A DNA stretch of 64,000 nucleotides from Yersinia hibernica (GCF_004124235.1 NZ_CP032487.1:4588001-4652000); one strand, 5' to 3'; numbered from the stretch's first letter, positions 36,945 to 46,100 are shown. Notes: generated by a model not told the origin, from the sequence alone. Numbers and translations are program-made.

Positions 36945-37190
36945 ATGATGCGTTGTCCTGTGTGTAAACATGCGTCTCATACGCGTGCCAGCCGCTATTT
37001 ATCTGAGCAGACAAAAGAAGCCTATTATCAGTGCCAGAATATAGAATGTTCTTGTACCTTTAAATCGATTGAGAGTGTGGATAAAATAATTACCCGCCCA
37101 CCGGTTAAAGAGCCAGAAATAATACCTGATGTTATTCTACCAGAACGAAAAATATTAAATCGCTACGGTTCTAACGCACGAATTCATTAA
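36945..37190 (+). CDS. Ogr/Delta-family zinc-finger late activator
   Basis: Transcription activator of satellite and helper late genes, 81 residues. The metal site is C4-x2-C7 and C30-x4-C35 (MMRCPVCKHASHTRASRY, YYQCQNIECSC), as in P2 Ogr. P4 Delta has two such units; this protein has one, so it is Ogr-like in size. It starts 2 bp after sid and is followed by a terminator; no psu gene follows. Confidence 0.9.
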   Translation: MMRCPVCKHASHTRASRYLSEQTKEAYYQCQNIECSCTFKSIESVDKIITRPPVKEPEIIPDVILPERKILNRYGSNARIH

Positions 37191-37198
37191 TAATCTCA

Positions 37199-37232
37199 CC
37201 CCGCCTGTAACCTTTCAAGGCGGGGACTTTTC
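37199..37232 (+). terminator. terminator of the sid-delta operon
   Basis: CCCCGCC / GGCGGGG stem (37199-37205, 37219-37225) followed by ACTTTTCT, 9 bp after the delta stop. Confidence 0.8.
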
Positions 37233-37301
37233 TCCGACTCTCACCACTTCGCCCTTGCCGTTTAAGGGCTTTTTCTCTGGCTAGCCTGCCAAAATGAGCA
37301 C

Positions 37302-37411
37302 TGCATGCATATAGTGCATGAATTTGCATGCAACACCCCAGCATCAAAACAGCTGAAACACCGCGCTACAAGGGCTTGTAGGCTCTCTATGTCATGCATG
37401 AAAAGTGCATG
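37302..37411. repeat. cluster of TGCATG palindromes
   Basis: TGCATGCA at 37302 and 37325, and further TGCATG or ATGCATG units at 37315, 37394 and 37406. Five in 110 bp is far above chance. They lie next to the cos-like sequence and could be terminase-binding or packaging signals. Confidence 0.6.
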
Positions 37412-37429
37412 ATAAAGTCAGAGCGCGTA

Positions 37430-37455
37430 GGCGGGGGACCATTGCGCGCGGGGCG
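37430..37455 (+). other. candidate cos (packaging) site
   Basis: A GC-rich stretch beginning GGCGGGGGACC in AT-rich DNA, at the point where the P4 map has cos (between the late genes and the variable genes). P2/P4 cos also contains a GGCGGGG core. Function not shown. Confidence 0.4.
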
Positions 37456-37506
37456 ATTAACATACCCATCATCAATATACATATTCGAACACAACCGTAT
37501 ATAATA

Positions 37507-38142
37507 TTATTTATCACCAATATGAAGTGAATGGATATTGCTGATAGTGCATTTATATCCATCGTAACTTTCGTGCCTATTACAATCTAAACTTATATCA
37601 CTAGTTTCTTTTTTACCGGGTTTATCTGCAAAAAAAAGTAAAGTCGTTGATATTATCAATACAATAAGAACACCAAAATAAAATAACTTCGCTTTTGTTG
37701 TACTATGAACATCTTTTTTCCAAAATATTTGGGTAGGACTTTCCTTTCCTATTCTAGTTGTTAAGCCAATTTCTGGCATTATATCTATAAGACCCTTTTC
37801 TATAGAAGCACCATGTTTTACTGCACCAAGAAGCAAAGGGTGATACCAATAAACATCAACAAAGTATATCAAAAACCATATAATGGTTGCGCCAAACGAT
37901 AAAATAAATGCAACGGGAGCGTTAATGCCATATATACTAAAAAAGTATCCAGAATTAAAACTTACGCCAATAGCGCCAATAAAAGCAGATAGCACTAAGA
38001 TTCCAAAATTTCTAACTTTCATTTCCAAATCATTAAAATGCTTCTGCGTATCAATAACAGTCTTCCATATATCCACTGTTATCTTCATTCTTTCCATCTC
38101 TAAATTTTTTTCGTTGTCACTCTTTTCATCACCAGCCAACAT
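37507..38142 (-). CDS. three-helix membrane protein, cargo operon gene 2
   Basis: Inner-membrane protein of 211 residues, no recognised family. Start chosen at 38142, where AGGGG lies seven bases upstream inside the last codons of the HAD gene; the frame is open 13 codons further. Layout: charged helical N-terminus (1-42), hydrophobic segments 46-62, 76-96 and 153-171, a conserved-looking VYWYHPLLLGAVKHGASIE after the second, and a short C-terminal tail with two cysteines (187, 198) that would face the periplasm if the N-terminus is cytoplasmic. Translationally coupled to the phosphatase. It may be a membrane-acting effector, which is inference. Confidence 0.8.
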   Translation of the reverse strand: MLAGDEKSDNEKNLEMERMKITVDIWKTVIDTQKHFNDLEMKVRNFGILVLSAFIGAIGVSFNSGYFFSIYGINAPVAFILSFGATIIWFLIYFVDVYWYHPLLLGAVKHGASIEKGLIDIMPEIGLTTRIGKESPTQIFWKKDVHSTTKAKLFYFGVLIVLIISTTLLFFADKPGKKETSDISLDCNRHESYDGYKCTISNIHSLHIGDK

Positions 38143-38146
38143 ATTA

Positions 38147-39010
38147 TTACCCCTTGAACTTTGTAAACTCAAAAAATCCAATAAGATCAGAAAATTTTTC
38201 TGCTATATATGATGGTTTAATAACAGAACAATGTTCTTTGATAGCTCGCTCTCTCTCCACATCAGCCTCGGTCCAATGTGTGACAGCTCTTAATAATTCG
38301 TAACCTTCTATATTATCAGAAAAATGCCCTGTCCCATACTTCGCAAAAACATCAGTAACACTAGAAGTCTGCGCCATCGCAATATCTTTCATCTCACTAT
38401 CACCGATATAAACACATTCATTAACATCAGCTTTAATCGTTTTGATAATATCTAAAAGTATTTCTGGATTTGGTTTTATCTCTCCCACAGGAGTATGCTT
38501 GTTAATTGTATGGCTTAATTGATAGTTAGTTTGTTTTTCAACACTCTCAGGTATCTCATGATCTTGTGGTGAGAATAAAACATCAATTACACCATCAAGA
38601 CCAAGCCTATGAATTCTAAAGTTTGAATAGTATTCCTTTGACTCAGTATATCCAATTACCATAACTCCTTTACCTTTTAATTCAACCAAAGTTTCCATCA
38701 CTGATGGGTATAACTTTAGATATTTCTTTCTTTCACTTCGATATGCATGAATAGCCTCATTAAATGTACTATTTATAGTATCTCTATCCCCATATTTTTC
38801 TCGCAACGCAGGGATTTCCTCTAATAAGAAAGAATACTCAGCAGTACCATGTTTTTGATGAATAGGTTTTATTTGTTCAATAAGAAAATCTTTGGAAAAA
38901 CCACTTATTTCCACAGTTTTATTCAGCATAGCATTAAAACTATGATACCAAACACTAAACCAATCAAATAAGGTATTATCCAAATCTGTTATTAACACTG
39001 TCTTTTTCAT
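38147..39010 (-). CDS. HAD-family phosphatase, cargo operon gene 1
   Basis: Cytoplasmic HAD hydrolase, 287 residues. All four catalytic motifs are present: DLDNTL (nucleophile Asp9, acid Asp11), the Thr/Ser motif VIGYTES near 118, Lys in GEIKPNPEILL near 177, and the acidic YIGDSEMKD near 200. A helical cap lies between the first two. The extra C-terminal 60 residues (WTEADVERERAIKEHCSVIK) are not typical of housekeeping phosphoglycolate phosphatases. AT-rich compared with the satellite core. First gene of the cargo pair; substrate unknown, a nucleotide or signal molecule is possible. Confidence 0.85.
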   Translation of the reverse strand: MKKTVLITDLDNTLFDWFSVWYHSFNAMLNKTVEISGFSKDFLIEQIKPIHQKHGTAEYSFLLEEIPALREKYGDRDTINSTFNEAIHAYRSERKKYLKLYPSVMETLVELKGKGVMVIGYTESKEYYSNFRIHRLGLDGVIDVLFSPQDHEIPESVEKQTNYQLSHTINKHTPVGEIKPNPEILLDIIKTIKADVNECVYIGDSEMKDIAMAQTSSVTDVFAKYGTGHFSDNIEGYELLRAVTHWTEADVERERAIKEHCSVIKPSYIAEKFSDLIGFFEFTKFKG

Positions 39011-39062
39011 AAAAAATACTCTAGAACTTTAAAATAATATAGTACCAAATAATCAAGTAATG

Positions 39063-40262
39063 TTAAATGGAACTCTTACTTTCAATTAAACTAAAAAAAC
39101 CATTAAGATGTTTGCTATACCACTGCAACATCTCTCTTCGCTTTTCAAGATACTGTGCATGATTATAAGTACCGCGAATACTATTCTTATCAACGTGAGC
39201 CAATTGTAGCTCTATCCATGCACTATCATAGCCTTGCTCATGCAAAATCGTTGACATGGTATGTCTAAATCCGTGACCCGTCGCACGGCCTTTATAACCC
39301 AGTAATTCAATGACCTGATTTACTGTTTCTTTACTTATAGGCTTTTTACGGTCATTTCGTCCAATGAAAATATAAGGATAATGTCCGGTGATAGGTAAGA
39401 GCTGTTTAAATAGGGCTATAACCTGCGTAGACAACGGCACGATATGAGGGCGACGCATCTTCATTCGTTCTGCTGGAATCTCCCACAAGCCGCTCTCAAG
39501 ATCGATTTCCTGCCAAGTAGCAAAACGCATTTCCTTAGTTCGTACACCCGTTAACATCAGAATCTTCGCGGCGTTCTTGGTTATGATGCTGCCGGTGTAA
39601 CCCTCTAGGTCACGAATAAAATATGGCATCTCTTCGGCAGACAGGAACGGGTAGTGCTGTTTCTTTGGTGTGCTTAATGCGCTGGCAAGGTCAGGGGCAG
39701 GATTATATGCAGCCCGACCGGTAATAATGGCATAACGAAATACTTCGCCGCAGCGCTGACGTACTTTGCGCGTTTTTTCTAAGGCTCCGCGCTTTTCGAT
39801 ACGTTGAAGCACATCAAGTAATTCCAGCGGTGTTATTTCTGCAATTGGCCGTTTACCGATATACGGGAATATATCCGCCTCAAAGGTACTCATGATTTCT
39901 TCCCTATACCCCAAAGACCAACGATCCGCTTTAGCTTTATGCCACTCGCGGCTAATGGCCTCAAAAGAGTTTTCCGATGAAAGCCGCTGCGCTAACTTCT
40001 CAGCCTTTTTCACCTCTGCGGGATCTGTTCCATCAGCAACCTGTTTACGCGCTATATCTCGCTTAGAGCGAGCTTCAGCAAGGGATATCAAGTCATAAGT
40101 CCCTAATGACATTAATCGGGCTTTACCGGCGAAACGATAGCGAAAGCGCCACCCTTTACTGCCGTTAGGTTCAATTAAGAGTGATAGCCCTTGCCCGTCA
40201 CTCAGGGTATAGGCTTTTTCTTGTGGTTTAGCACGGCGAATCTGGATATCGGAAAGTGGCAT
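39063..40262 (-). CDS. P4-type tyrosine integrase
   Basis: Site-specific recombinase, 399 residues, that inserts the element at tRNA-Sec. The N-terminal arm-binding domain (DUF4102: MPLSDIQIRRAKPQEKAYTL, GLSLLIEPNGSKGWRFRYR) is followed by a core-binding domain and the catalytic domain with Arg in LTGVRTKEMRFATW, the HGFRHTMST box and the Tyr in RGTYNHAQYLEKR. It reads away from selC, whose 3' end is 163 bp upstream. Paired arm-like sites lie at both ends of the element. Confidence 0.95.
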   Translation of the reverse strand: MPLSDIQIRRAKPQEKAYTLSDGQGLSLLIEPNGSKGWRFRYRFAGKARLMSLGTYDLISLAEARSKRDIARKQVADGTDPAEVKKAEKLAQRLSSENSFEAISREWHKAKADRWSLGYREEIMSTFEADIFPYIGKRPIAEITPLELLDVLQRIEKRGALEKTRKVRQRCGEVFRYAIITGRAAYNPAPDLASALSTPKKQHYPFLSAEEMPYFIRDLEGYTGSIITKNAAKILMLTGVRTKEMRFATWQEIDLESGLWEIPAERMKMRRPHIVPLSTQVIALFKQLLPITGHYPYIFIGRNDRKKPISKETVNQVIELLGYKGRATGHGFRHTMSTILHEQGYDSAWIELQLAHVDKNSIRGTYNHAQYLEKRREMLQWYSKHLNGFFSLIESKSSI

Positions 40263-40291
40263 GTGTATAGCTCAAAAAGGTATAGGGTAAT

Positions 40292-40315
40292 TCTATACCC
40301 TTTACTATACACAAT
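40292..40315 (+). repeat. integrase arm-type site, right end
   Basis: A 24-nt sequence containing ACTATACACAAT, two mismatches from 31177-31200, between int and selC. A neighbouring inverted pair TATAGGG / CCCTATA-like (40281-40300) may be part of the int promoter-operator. Confidence 0.55.
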
Positions 40316-40422
40316 TGTTACGGATTTAGAGAGATAAGCTCGGACACCTACGGACAATAAAACGCTCTATCCATTGGTTTTACTGGGGTTTTTAGGACTT
40401 TTGGGGAGTAATACGGAAGAGC

Positions 40423-40442
40423 TTTGGCGGAAGATCACAGGA
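40423..40442 (+). repeat. right attachment site within selC
   Basis: TTTGGCGGAAGATCACAGGA, the 3' end of tRNA-Sec plus three bases; partly repeated at 31101-31117. Confidence 0.65.
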
Positions 40443-40519
40443 GTCGAACCTGCCAAGGGCCGCTGGCGGCCCCATCTGGATTTGAAGTCCAGCCGCCCCA
40501 CCGGGGACGATGATCTTCC
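40425..40519 (-). tRNA. selC: tRNA-Sec (anticodon UCA)
   Basis: A 95-nt tRNA with the long acceptor (GGAAGATC/GATCTTCC), anticodon arm CTGGACTTCAAATCCAG with TCA, a long variable arm GGGGCCGCCAGCGGCCC-like and encoded CCA. Same length as E. coli selC. The gene is complete despite the insertion at its 3' end. Together with selA and selB it serves the UGA codon of fdoG in this window. Confidence 0.97.
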
Positions 40520-40546
40520 ATTGGGAAGATGGATGGTAAGGGGGCG

Positions 40547-40552
40547 ATTATA
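40547..40552 (-). promoter_or_regulatory. -10 box of the selC promoter
   Basis: TATAAT on the minus strand, 28 bp before the tRNA 5' end, followed by a GC-rich discriminator (CGCCCCC) of the kind seen at stable RNA promoters. No good -35 at the right spacing. Confidence 0.4.
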
Positions 40553-40650
40553 GCGTGTTTATTATATGGCGCTATTCATTCAATAAGCATGGCGAATAAA
40601 TCTGCTCGCAGAATGGGGTTAGAGAGTTATTATTTGTCGCCCTGAGACGG

Positions 40651-41844
40651 CTAATAGCTGACTTCACCATATTTATCCCGGTGCTCTTTTGGGGTGATTG
40701 AATAACCCTTTTTGAATACCGAATAAAAATATTGTAGTGATGGGTAACCACACATTTGTGAAATTTCATTGATGGGCAATGAAGTTGCAGACAATAAATT
40801 GCGCGCCCGATCGAGTTTTTCTTCATGGATAACCCCATGAATAGTCTGCCCAATATCATCTTTAAAGCGCTTTTCCAGATTCGAGCGGGACATCCCGACC
40901 GCGTCCAACACCTGCTCAACTTTAATCCCCTTACAGGCATGATGGCGGATATAATGCATCGCCTGAATGACCGCCGGATCACGCAGCGAGCGGAAATCTG
41001 TTGAGCGCCGCGCCATCACTTTGACCGGCGGCACTAGAATGCGCTGTAGTTGAGGAGTTTCTTGTTGTTTCTGGCGCTGATTCAGCCGTTGATGCAATAA
41101 CTTAGCGGCCCGATACCCCATCTGCCGAGTTCCTTGCACGACTGACGAAAGCGCCACTCGCGATAAATAGCGAGTTAACTCTTCATTATCAATACCAATC
41201 ACACTCAGCTTCTCCGGCACCGCAATATCCAAATGCTCGCACACTTGTAATAAATGCCGCGCTCGCGCATCAGTCACAGCAATAATGCCCGTTTGGTGTG
41301 GTAGAGTCTGTACCCAGTCTGCCAGCCGATTTTGGGTATATTGCCAATTGGCTGGCGCGGTAGCCATTCCCTGATAAACCACACCTTGATATTGCTCCGC
41401 CGCCACTAATTGCCGGAAAGCATACTCCCGCTCTTGTGCCCAGCGCTTGTCACTACTGGCAGGCAATCCATAGAAAGCAAAGCGATTTAACCCCTTTTCT
41501 TTCAAATGCATAAAAGCGGCCTCCACCAAGGCTGCATTATCAGTCGCAATATAATCAACTGGCGGATAATCTTCTGGCTGATGATAAGAGCCGCCCACAC
41601 CAATAATCGGAACATCAACATTCACCAACAATTGCTCTATCTGCCGATCATCAAAATCGGCAATAACACCATCGCCAAGCCAATCTCTGATATTTTCAAT
41701 ACGGCAGCGAAAATCCTCTTCAATAAAAATATCCCAGTCGCATTGCGATGCCTGTAAGTACTCACCAACACCTTCCACCACTTGCCGGTCGTACACTTTA
41801 TTAGCATTAAATAGCAAGGTTATCCGGTAGCGTTTCTCAAACAT
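40651..41844 (-). CDS. xylR: xylose operon activator XylR
   Basis: Activator of xylAB and xylFGH, 397 residues. It starts at the ATG at 41844 (MFEKRYRITLLFNANKVYDR) with CAGGAG upstream; the frame is open earlier but without support. The N-terminal LacI-like xylose-binding domain (to about 280) precedes an AraC-type DNA-binding domain with KVEQVLDAVGMSRSNLEKRF and INEISQMCGYPSLQYFYSVF. Last gene of the minus-strand xylFGHR group. Confidence 0.94.
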   Translation of the reverse strand: MFEKRYRITLLFNANKVYDRQVVEGVGEYLQASQCDWDIFIEEDFRCRIENIRDWLGDGVIADFDDRQIEQLLVNVDVPIIGVGGSYHQPEDYPPVDYIATDNAALVEAAFMHLKEKGLNRFAFYGLPASSDKRWAQEREYAFRQLVAAEQYQGVVYQGMATAPANWQYTQNRLADWVQTLPHQTGIIAVTDARARHLLQVCEHLDIAVPEKLSVIGIDNEELTRYLSRVALSSVVQGTRQMGYRAAKLLHQRLNQRQKQQETPQLQRILVPPVKVMARRSTDFRSLRDPAVIQAMHYIRHHACKGIKVEQVLDAVGMSRSNLEKRFKDDIGQTIHGVIHEEKLDRARNLLSATSLPINEISQMCGYPSLQYFYSVFKKGYSITPKEHRDKYGEVSY

Positions 41845-41932
41845 GGGAATGGCTCCTGAAATAGGTGGAGGATTGGCGTAACAGACTAAGAGACCAATGC
41901 AGTATGGCATTGATCTCTCTGCAAAGATGGGA

Positions 41933-43117
41933 TCATACTCGGCGTTTTGTGGCGGAATCCATCCACACAGCCAGCAGCAAAATTGCGCCTTTGACAATGT
42001 ACTGCCAGAAAGTCGGCACATCCAGCATGCTCATCCCATTATCGAGAGAGGCCATGATAAATGCGCCCATTACCGCACCCGCGACACTCCCGACCCCACC
42101 GGCCAAGCTGGTTCCGCCAATGACACAAGCGGCAATCGCATCCAGCTCTGCAATATTACCCGCGGAGGGAGAGCCGGCCCCCAGACGTGAGCTGAGAATC
42201 AAGCCTGCCATCGCGACCATCAAACCATTGATAGCAAACACCGCCAATTTGGTGCGCTCGACATTCACCCCAGACAAGCGGGCGGCATCAATATTGCCGC
42301 CAATGGCATAGATCCGGCGGCCAAATGCGGTGCGGGTGGCCATAAATATCCCAGCCAACATTAAGGCCGTAAGAATCAATACCGGGGTAGGAACCCCGCG
42401 ATAATCATTCAGTAAATATATGGCACCAAGCACGATAACTGCGGTAATTGTTTGACGTGTAACATCACCTTGCGGCGCGGCAACAGGCAGGCCCAGGCGA
42501 ATACGGTGACTGCGCCGCCGCCACTGCCAGGCAACAAACAGCATCAGCCCAATAGCACCAATACCAAAGCCAAGTCCATTGGGCAGATAACTTTGACCAA
42601 TCTGCGACATAGCATTACTGGTCGGTGATACCGTGGTGCCGTTGGTGATACCAATTAAAATGCCGCGGAAAGCCAGCATCCCAGCCAGCGTCACAATAAA
42701 TGAGGGAACTTTACGATAAGCCACCCACCAACCATTCCACGCGCCCAAAACCAGCCCCAACCCCAGTGTCACCACAATGGTCAGAGGGAGCGGCCAGCCG
42801 AGCCACACATCAAAAATAGCTGCCGCACCGCCCAATAGCCCCATCATTGAGCCGACCGACAAATCAATTTCTGCCGAAATAATGACAAAAACCATCCCGA
42901 CAGCCAAAATGCCGGTGATAGCCGTTTGGCGCAGTAAATTAGAGATATTCCGCGCGCTGAGATATGCCCCTTCGGTGGTGAAAGTGAAAAATAACATAAT
43001 CACGGCGATAGCCGCCAACATGACAAAAACTTGTAAATTGACCGATTTAAGGCGTAATAATGGATTTTTATCACCATTTTTAGGCGTATTAACTTCAGTT
43101 TGATTAGCGTGCGACAT
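41933..43117 (-). CDS. xylH: xylose ABC transporter permease XylH
   Basis: Inner-membrane permease of the D-xylose importer, 394 residues from the ATG at 43117, which has AGGAG eight bases upstream and overlaps the xylG end by 14 bp; a GTG three codons earlier is less likely. About ten helices, with the ribose/xylose permease segments [22 protein letters not shown] and [20 protein letters not shown]. Partner of XylG and XylF. Confidence 0.94.
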   Translation of the reverse strand: MSHANQTEVNTPKNGDKNPLLRLKSVNLQVFVMLAAIAVIMLFFTFTTEGAYLSARNISNLLRQTAITGILAVGMVFVIISAEIDLSVGSMMGLLGGAAAIFDVWLGWPLPLTIVVTLGLGLVLGAWNGWWVAYRKVPSFIVTLAGMLAFRGILIGITNGTTVSPTSNAMSQIGQSYLPNGLGFGIGAIGLMLFVAWQWRRRSHRIRLGLPVAAPQGDVTRQTITAVIVLGAIYLLNDYRGVPTPVLILTALMLAGIFMATRTAFGRRIYAIGGNIDAARLSGVNVERTKLAVFAINGLMVAMAGLILSSRLGAGSPSAGNIAELDAIAACVIGGTSLAGGVGSVAGAVMGAFIMASLDNGMSMLDVPTFWQYIVKGAILLLAVWMDSATKRRV

Positions 43118-44636
43118 GGGTTTCACTCCTGAGTGCGGCTTCCATGACCTTTTCTTGCGTCAGATTATGATTAATGAGATCAGCTTTGATGCATCCTTGA
43201 TGCATGACCAACACCCGATCACTTAATCCCAAGACCTCCGGTAATTCAGAGGAAATCACAATGACCGCAATCCCCTGCTGGACTAATTGATTGATAAGTT
43301 TATAAATTTCATATTTTGCACCAATATCAATACCGCGCGTCGGTTCATCGAGAATCAAAATTCGTGGGTTCAGTAGCAAACATTTGGCCAGAATAGCTTT
43401 TTGCTGATTGCCACCACTCAGGCGCGCAATGGCCAACTCCGAAGAGGAGGTTTTCACCTTTAATCGGGCCAAAGATTGCACAATAGTTGATTGCTCTTTC
43501 GCATCATCCAATATGCTGAAAGAGCCGGTGAAGTTATCTAAGGCAGCCAGTGTGATATTAGCTCCCACCCCCATAACCGGCACGATGCCATCTTTTTTGC
43601 GATCTTCTGGCACCATGGCAATGCCCAATTTCATGGCTTGCTGACAATCACTGATGGTCACCGCGTTTCCATCAATAAAAATATCCCCCTGCCAACGGCC
43701 CGGATAAACGCCAAACAAACATTGCACCGTTTCAGTTCGGCCAGATCCCACCAGCCCCGCAACACCTAAAATCTCGCCGCGTTTCAATGAGAAAGAAACT
43801 TTATCCACCCGGCGAATATGACGATTGACTGGGTGCCAAGCACTGAGATTTTCGACGCGGAGAATTTCCTCACCGATGTGGTGAGCTTCATGCGGATAAA
43901 GCTCTTTCAGTTCGCGCCCTACCATCATGGCGATGATGTCATCTTCAGTCATGGTCGCTGCCGGGCGGGTATCAATATGGCGGCCATCACGAATCACACA
44001 GATATGCTCGGATATAGCTTTCACTTCATTCAATTTGTGCGAAATATAGATGCAGGCAATACCGTGGTGACGCAAGTCACGGATAATATCCAGCAAAATA
44101 GCGGTTTCACTCTCTGTCAAAGAGGCTGTCGGCTCATCCAATATCAGCAGTCGTACTTGCTTATTCAGTGCTTTTGCAATTTCAACCAGTTGCTGCTGCC
44201 CAAGCCCCAACTCCCCCACCGGGGTATGAGGGTCGACGTCCAGTTTGACCTGTGCCAGCATCCGTTGGCAGCGCAAATACATGGCATCGTAATCCATCAT
44301 GCCAAAACGCCCCCACTCGGAACCGAGAAACATATTTTCCAGCACCGACATTTGCTTTACCAAGGCTAATTCCTGATGAATTATCGCAATACCTTTTTGT
44401 TCCGTTTCACGGATATTTTTAGCCTGAAGCGCTTCACCTGCGAAAATTATTTCCCCTTGATAAGAACCTGTGGGGTAAATACCACATAACACTTTCATTA
44501 GTGTGGATTTACCCGAGCCATTTTCACCACACAATGATAATACTTGCCCGGCTTCCAGTGTCAGGCTGATATTATCTACCGCCTTCACGACGCCGAATTG
44601 CTTAGTAATATTTTTCATTTCTAGCAGGTAGGGCAT
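43104..44636 (-). CDS. xylG: xylose ABC transporter ATPase XylG
   Basis: Duplicated ATPase that drives xylose import, 510 residues from ATG 44636 ([15 protein letters not shown]), with GGAGGG just upstream. Two nucleotide-binding domains: the first with [14 protein letters not shown] and [16 protein letters not shown], the second with the degenerate GLVGSGRTE and [15 protein letters not shown], plus two DEPT Walker B motifs. Lies between xylF and xylH. Confidence 0.95.
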   Translation of the reverse strand: MPYLLEMKNITKQFGVVKAVDNISLTLEAGQVLSLCGENGSGKSTLMKVLCGIYPTGSYQGEIIFAGEALQAKNIRETEQKGIAIIHQELALVKQMSVLENMFLGSEWGRFGMMDYDAMYLRCQRMLAQVKLDVDPHTPVGELGLGQQQLVEIAKALNKQVRLLILDEPTASLTESETAILLDIIRDLRHHGIACIYISHKLNEVKAISEHICVIRDGRHIDTRPAATMTEDDIIAMMVGRELKELYPHEAHHIGEEILRVENLSAWHPVNRHIRRVDKVSFSLKRGEILGVAGLVGSGRTETVQCLFGVYPGRWQGDIFIDGNAVTISDCQQAMKLGIAMVPEDRKKDGIVPVMGVGANITLAALDNFTGSFSILDDAKEQSTIVQSLARLKVKTSSSELAIARLSGGNQQKAILAKCLLLNPRILILDEPTRGIDIGAKYEIYKLINQLVQQGIAVIVISSELPEVLGLSDRVLVMHQGCIKADLINHNLTQEKVMEAALRSETHVAR

Positions 44637-44726
44637 AATTCCCTCCATATATCTTTTATTTTTGAGGTTGCAGCATGGTTAGCGACAACCTCAATAATTC
44701 AGGATATATTAAACATCGAAAAGCAA

Positions 44727-45722
44727 TTAATAAATATCAGCTTTCTTGTGGAAACCATCAGCAATAATTGTGCTGTCGATATTATTTTTATCTACTTGAA
44801 TTGGCGTCAGTAAATAAGCTGGGACATCTTTTATACCGTTATTTAATTTACTGTTTGATTTTGGCTCTTCGCCTTTCCCTAATGTTACTGCAATTTCTGC
44901 AGCATCATTAGCTAATTTACTGATTGGCTTATATACCGTCATGGTTTGGGTGCCAGCAACAATACGTTTTATTGCCGCTAAATCAGCATCCTGCCCAGAA
45001 ATAGCCACTTTACCCGCTAAGCCCTGTGCAGCTAATGCCTGAATCGCGCCCCCTGCGGTAGCATCATTAGAGGCCACAACAGCATCAATGTTATTATTGT
45101 TAGCTGTTAAAGCATTTTCCATAATTTTCAATGCATTTTCCGGCAACCAAGCATCAACCCACTGATCGCCGACGATTTTTATTTTACCTTCTTTTATCAA
45201 TGGATTAAGCACTGTCATTTGCCCCTGACGGAACAGTTTGGCATTGTTGTCGACTGGCGAACCGCCCATCAGGAAATAATTGCCCTGTGGCACTCGCTCA
45301 ACCAAACTTTTAGCTTGTAACTCACCGACTTTTTCATTATCGAAAGAGATATAAAAATCAATATCAGCATTATTTATCATGCGGTCATAAGCTAATACTT
45401 TTATTCCCTCCCGTTTTGCTTCGGCGATCACATTACTTAACACCTGCCCGTTATAAGGAATAATAACTAACACATCAACACCACGGTTAATCATATTTTC
45501 AATCTGCGACATTTGAGTTTCTTCATTGCCATTTGCCGATTGAACAAATACTTTAGCGCCGAGAGACTCCGCTTTGTTAACAAAAATATCGCGGTCTTTC
45601 TGCCAGCGTTCAAGACGGAGGTCGTCTATCGCCATACCGATTTTAATTTCTTTACTGAATCCGGGCTGACTAAACATGACTAGCGCGGCACATGCGGAGA
45701 GTAAAATGTTCTTAAATTTCAT
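44727..45722 (-). CDS. xylF: D-xylose-binding periplasmic protein XylF
   Basis: High-affinity xylose receptor, 331 residues. Signal peptide MKFKNILLSACAALVMFSQP followed by GFSKEIKIG, then a two-lobed sugar-binding fold with VVASNDATAGGAIQALAAQG and ISGQDADLAAIKRIVAGTQT. First gene of the minus-strand transport unit, directly behind the divergent control region shared with xylA. The 90-bp gap to xylG carries no obvious terminator. Confidence 0.94.
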   Translation of the reverse strand: MKFKNILLSACAALVMFSQPGFSKEIKIGMAIDDLRLERWQKDRDIFVNKAESLGAKVFVQSANGNEETQMSQIENMINRGVDVLVIIPYNGQVLSNVIAEAKREGIKVLAYDRMINNADIDFYISFDNEKVGELQAKSLVERVPQGNYFLMGGSPVDNNAKLFRQGQMTVLNPLIKEGKIKIVGDQWVDAWLPENALKIMENALTANNNNIDAVVASNDATAGGAIQALAAQGLAGKVAISGQDADLAAIKRIVAGTQTMTVYKPISKLANDAAEIAVTLGKGEEPKSNSKLNNGIKDVPAYLLTPIQVDKNNIDSTIIADGFHKKADIY

Positions 45723-46100
45723 CTTTCGGTACCTTTCTTATTGTGCAAGCAGGGTAAGAGAAACGGTAAACATCAACTGCAATAGGGATTGTTGTCGCTT
45801 ATTTGCACATCAGCAATTACAGATTTTCATCCGCCAATTATGTTTTTTGGTTTAATGTTAATTTTATGATAACGATCATGTTTTCTTTCCTGCAAAATGC
45901 ATAATTCCAGTAAGAGATGTTATCCGCGTAATGAATATCCGAGATTATTTATTATTAATCGGGTATTTATGAGATCTGCACCACAATTAATAATTCTCTG
46001 AATTTAAGTGTGAAATAACGTAATTGAGAGAATAGCGAACAACTCCGAAGATAAAAGCTCACCAGCCCGAAAATGCGGGTCAGCTTCCAAGGAGTATTGC
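45723..46100. promoter_or_regulatory. divergent xylA / xylF control region
   Basis: AT-rich 378 bp with promoters for both xyl units. The segment TGTGAAATAACGTAATTGAG at 46010-46029 is nearly the same as the sequence before E. coli xylA that belongs to the XylR-activated promoter. An AAGGAG ribosome site lies 7 bp before the xylA ATG. A CRP site is expected but was not placed. Confidence 0.6.

Larger units (their letters stand above)
37191..37506. other. region between late genes and cargo operon
   Basis: No gene. It contains the late-operon terminator, a cluster of TGCATG motifs and a GC-rich cos-like sequence, listed separately. Confidence 0.5.
31101..40442. mobile_element. P4-type satellite prophage integrated at selC
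   Basis: About 9.3 kb between a tRNA-Sec 3'-end sequence at 40423-40442 and an imperfect copy at 31101-31117. It has P4-type integrase next to the tRNA, a 777-residue alpha primase-helicase, AlpA/Vis-like regulator, Icd/Ash-like protein, Sid-like and Ogr/Delta-like proteins on the opposite strand, and two iteron clusters 4.7 kb apart, in the order known from P4. Psu was not found. The slot between the late genes and int holds a two-gene cargo operon. All core genes look intact, so mobilisation by a P2-like helper seems possible, apart from the altered left end. Confidence 0.9.

Noticed and set aside
37302..37411. TGCATG cluster as a CRISPR array
   Set aside because: Units are 6-8 nt, unevenly spaced and without spacers of constant length; no cas genes in the window.
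40572..40982. 136-codon minus-strand frame at the end of xylR
   Set aside because: Out of frame with a well-supported xylR that covers most of it.
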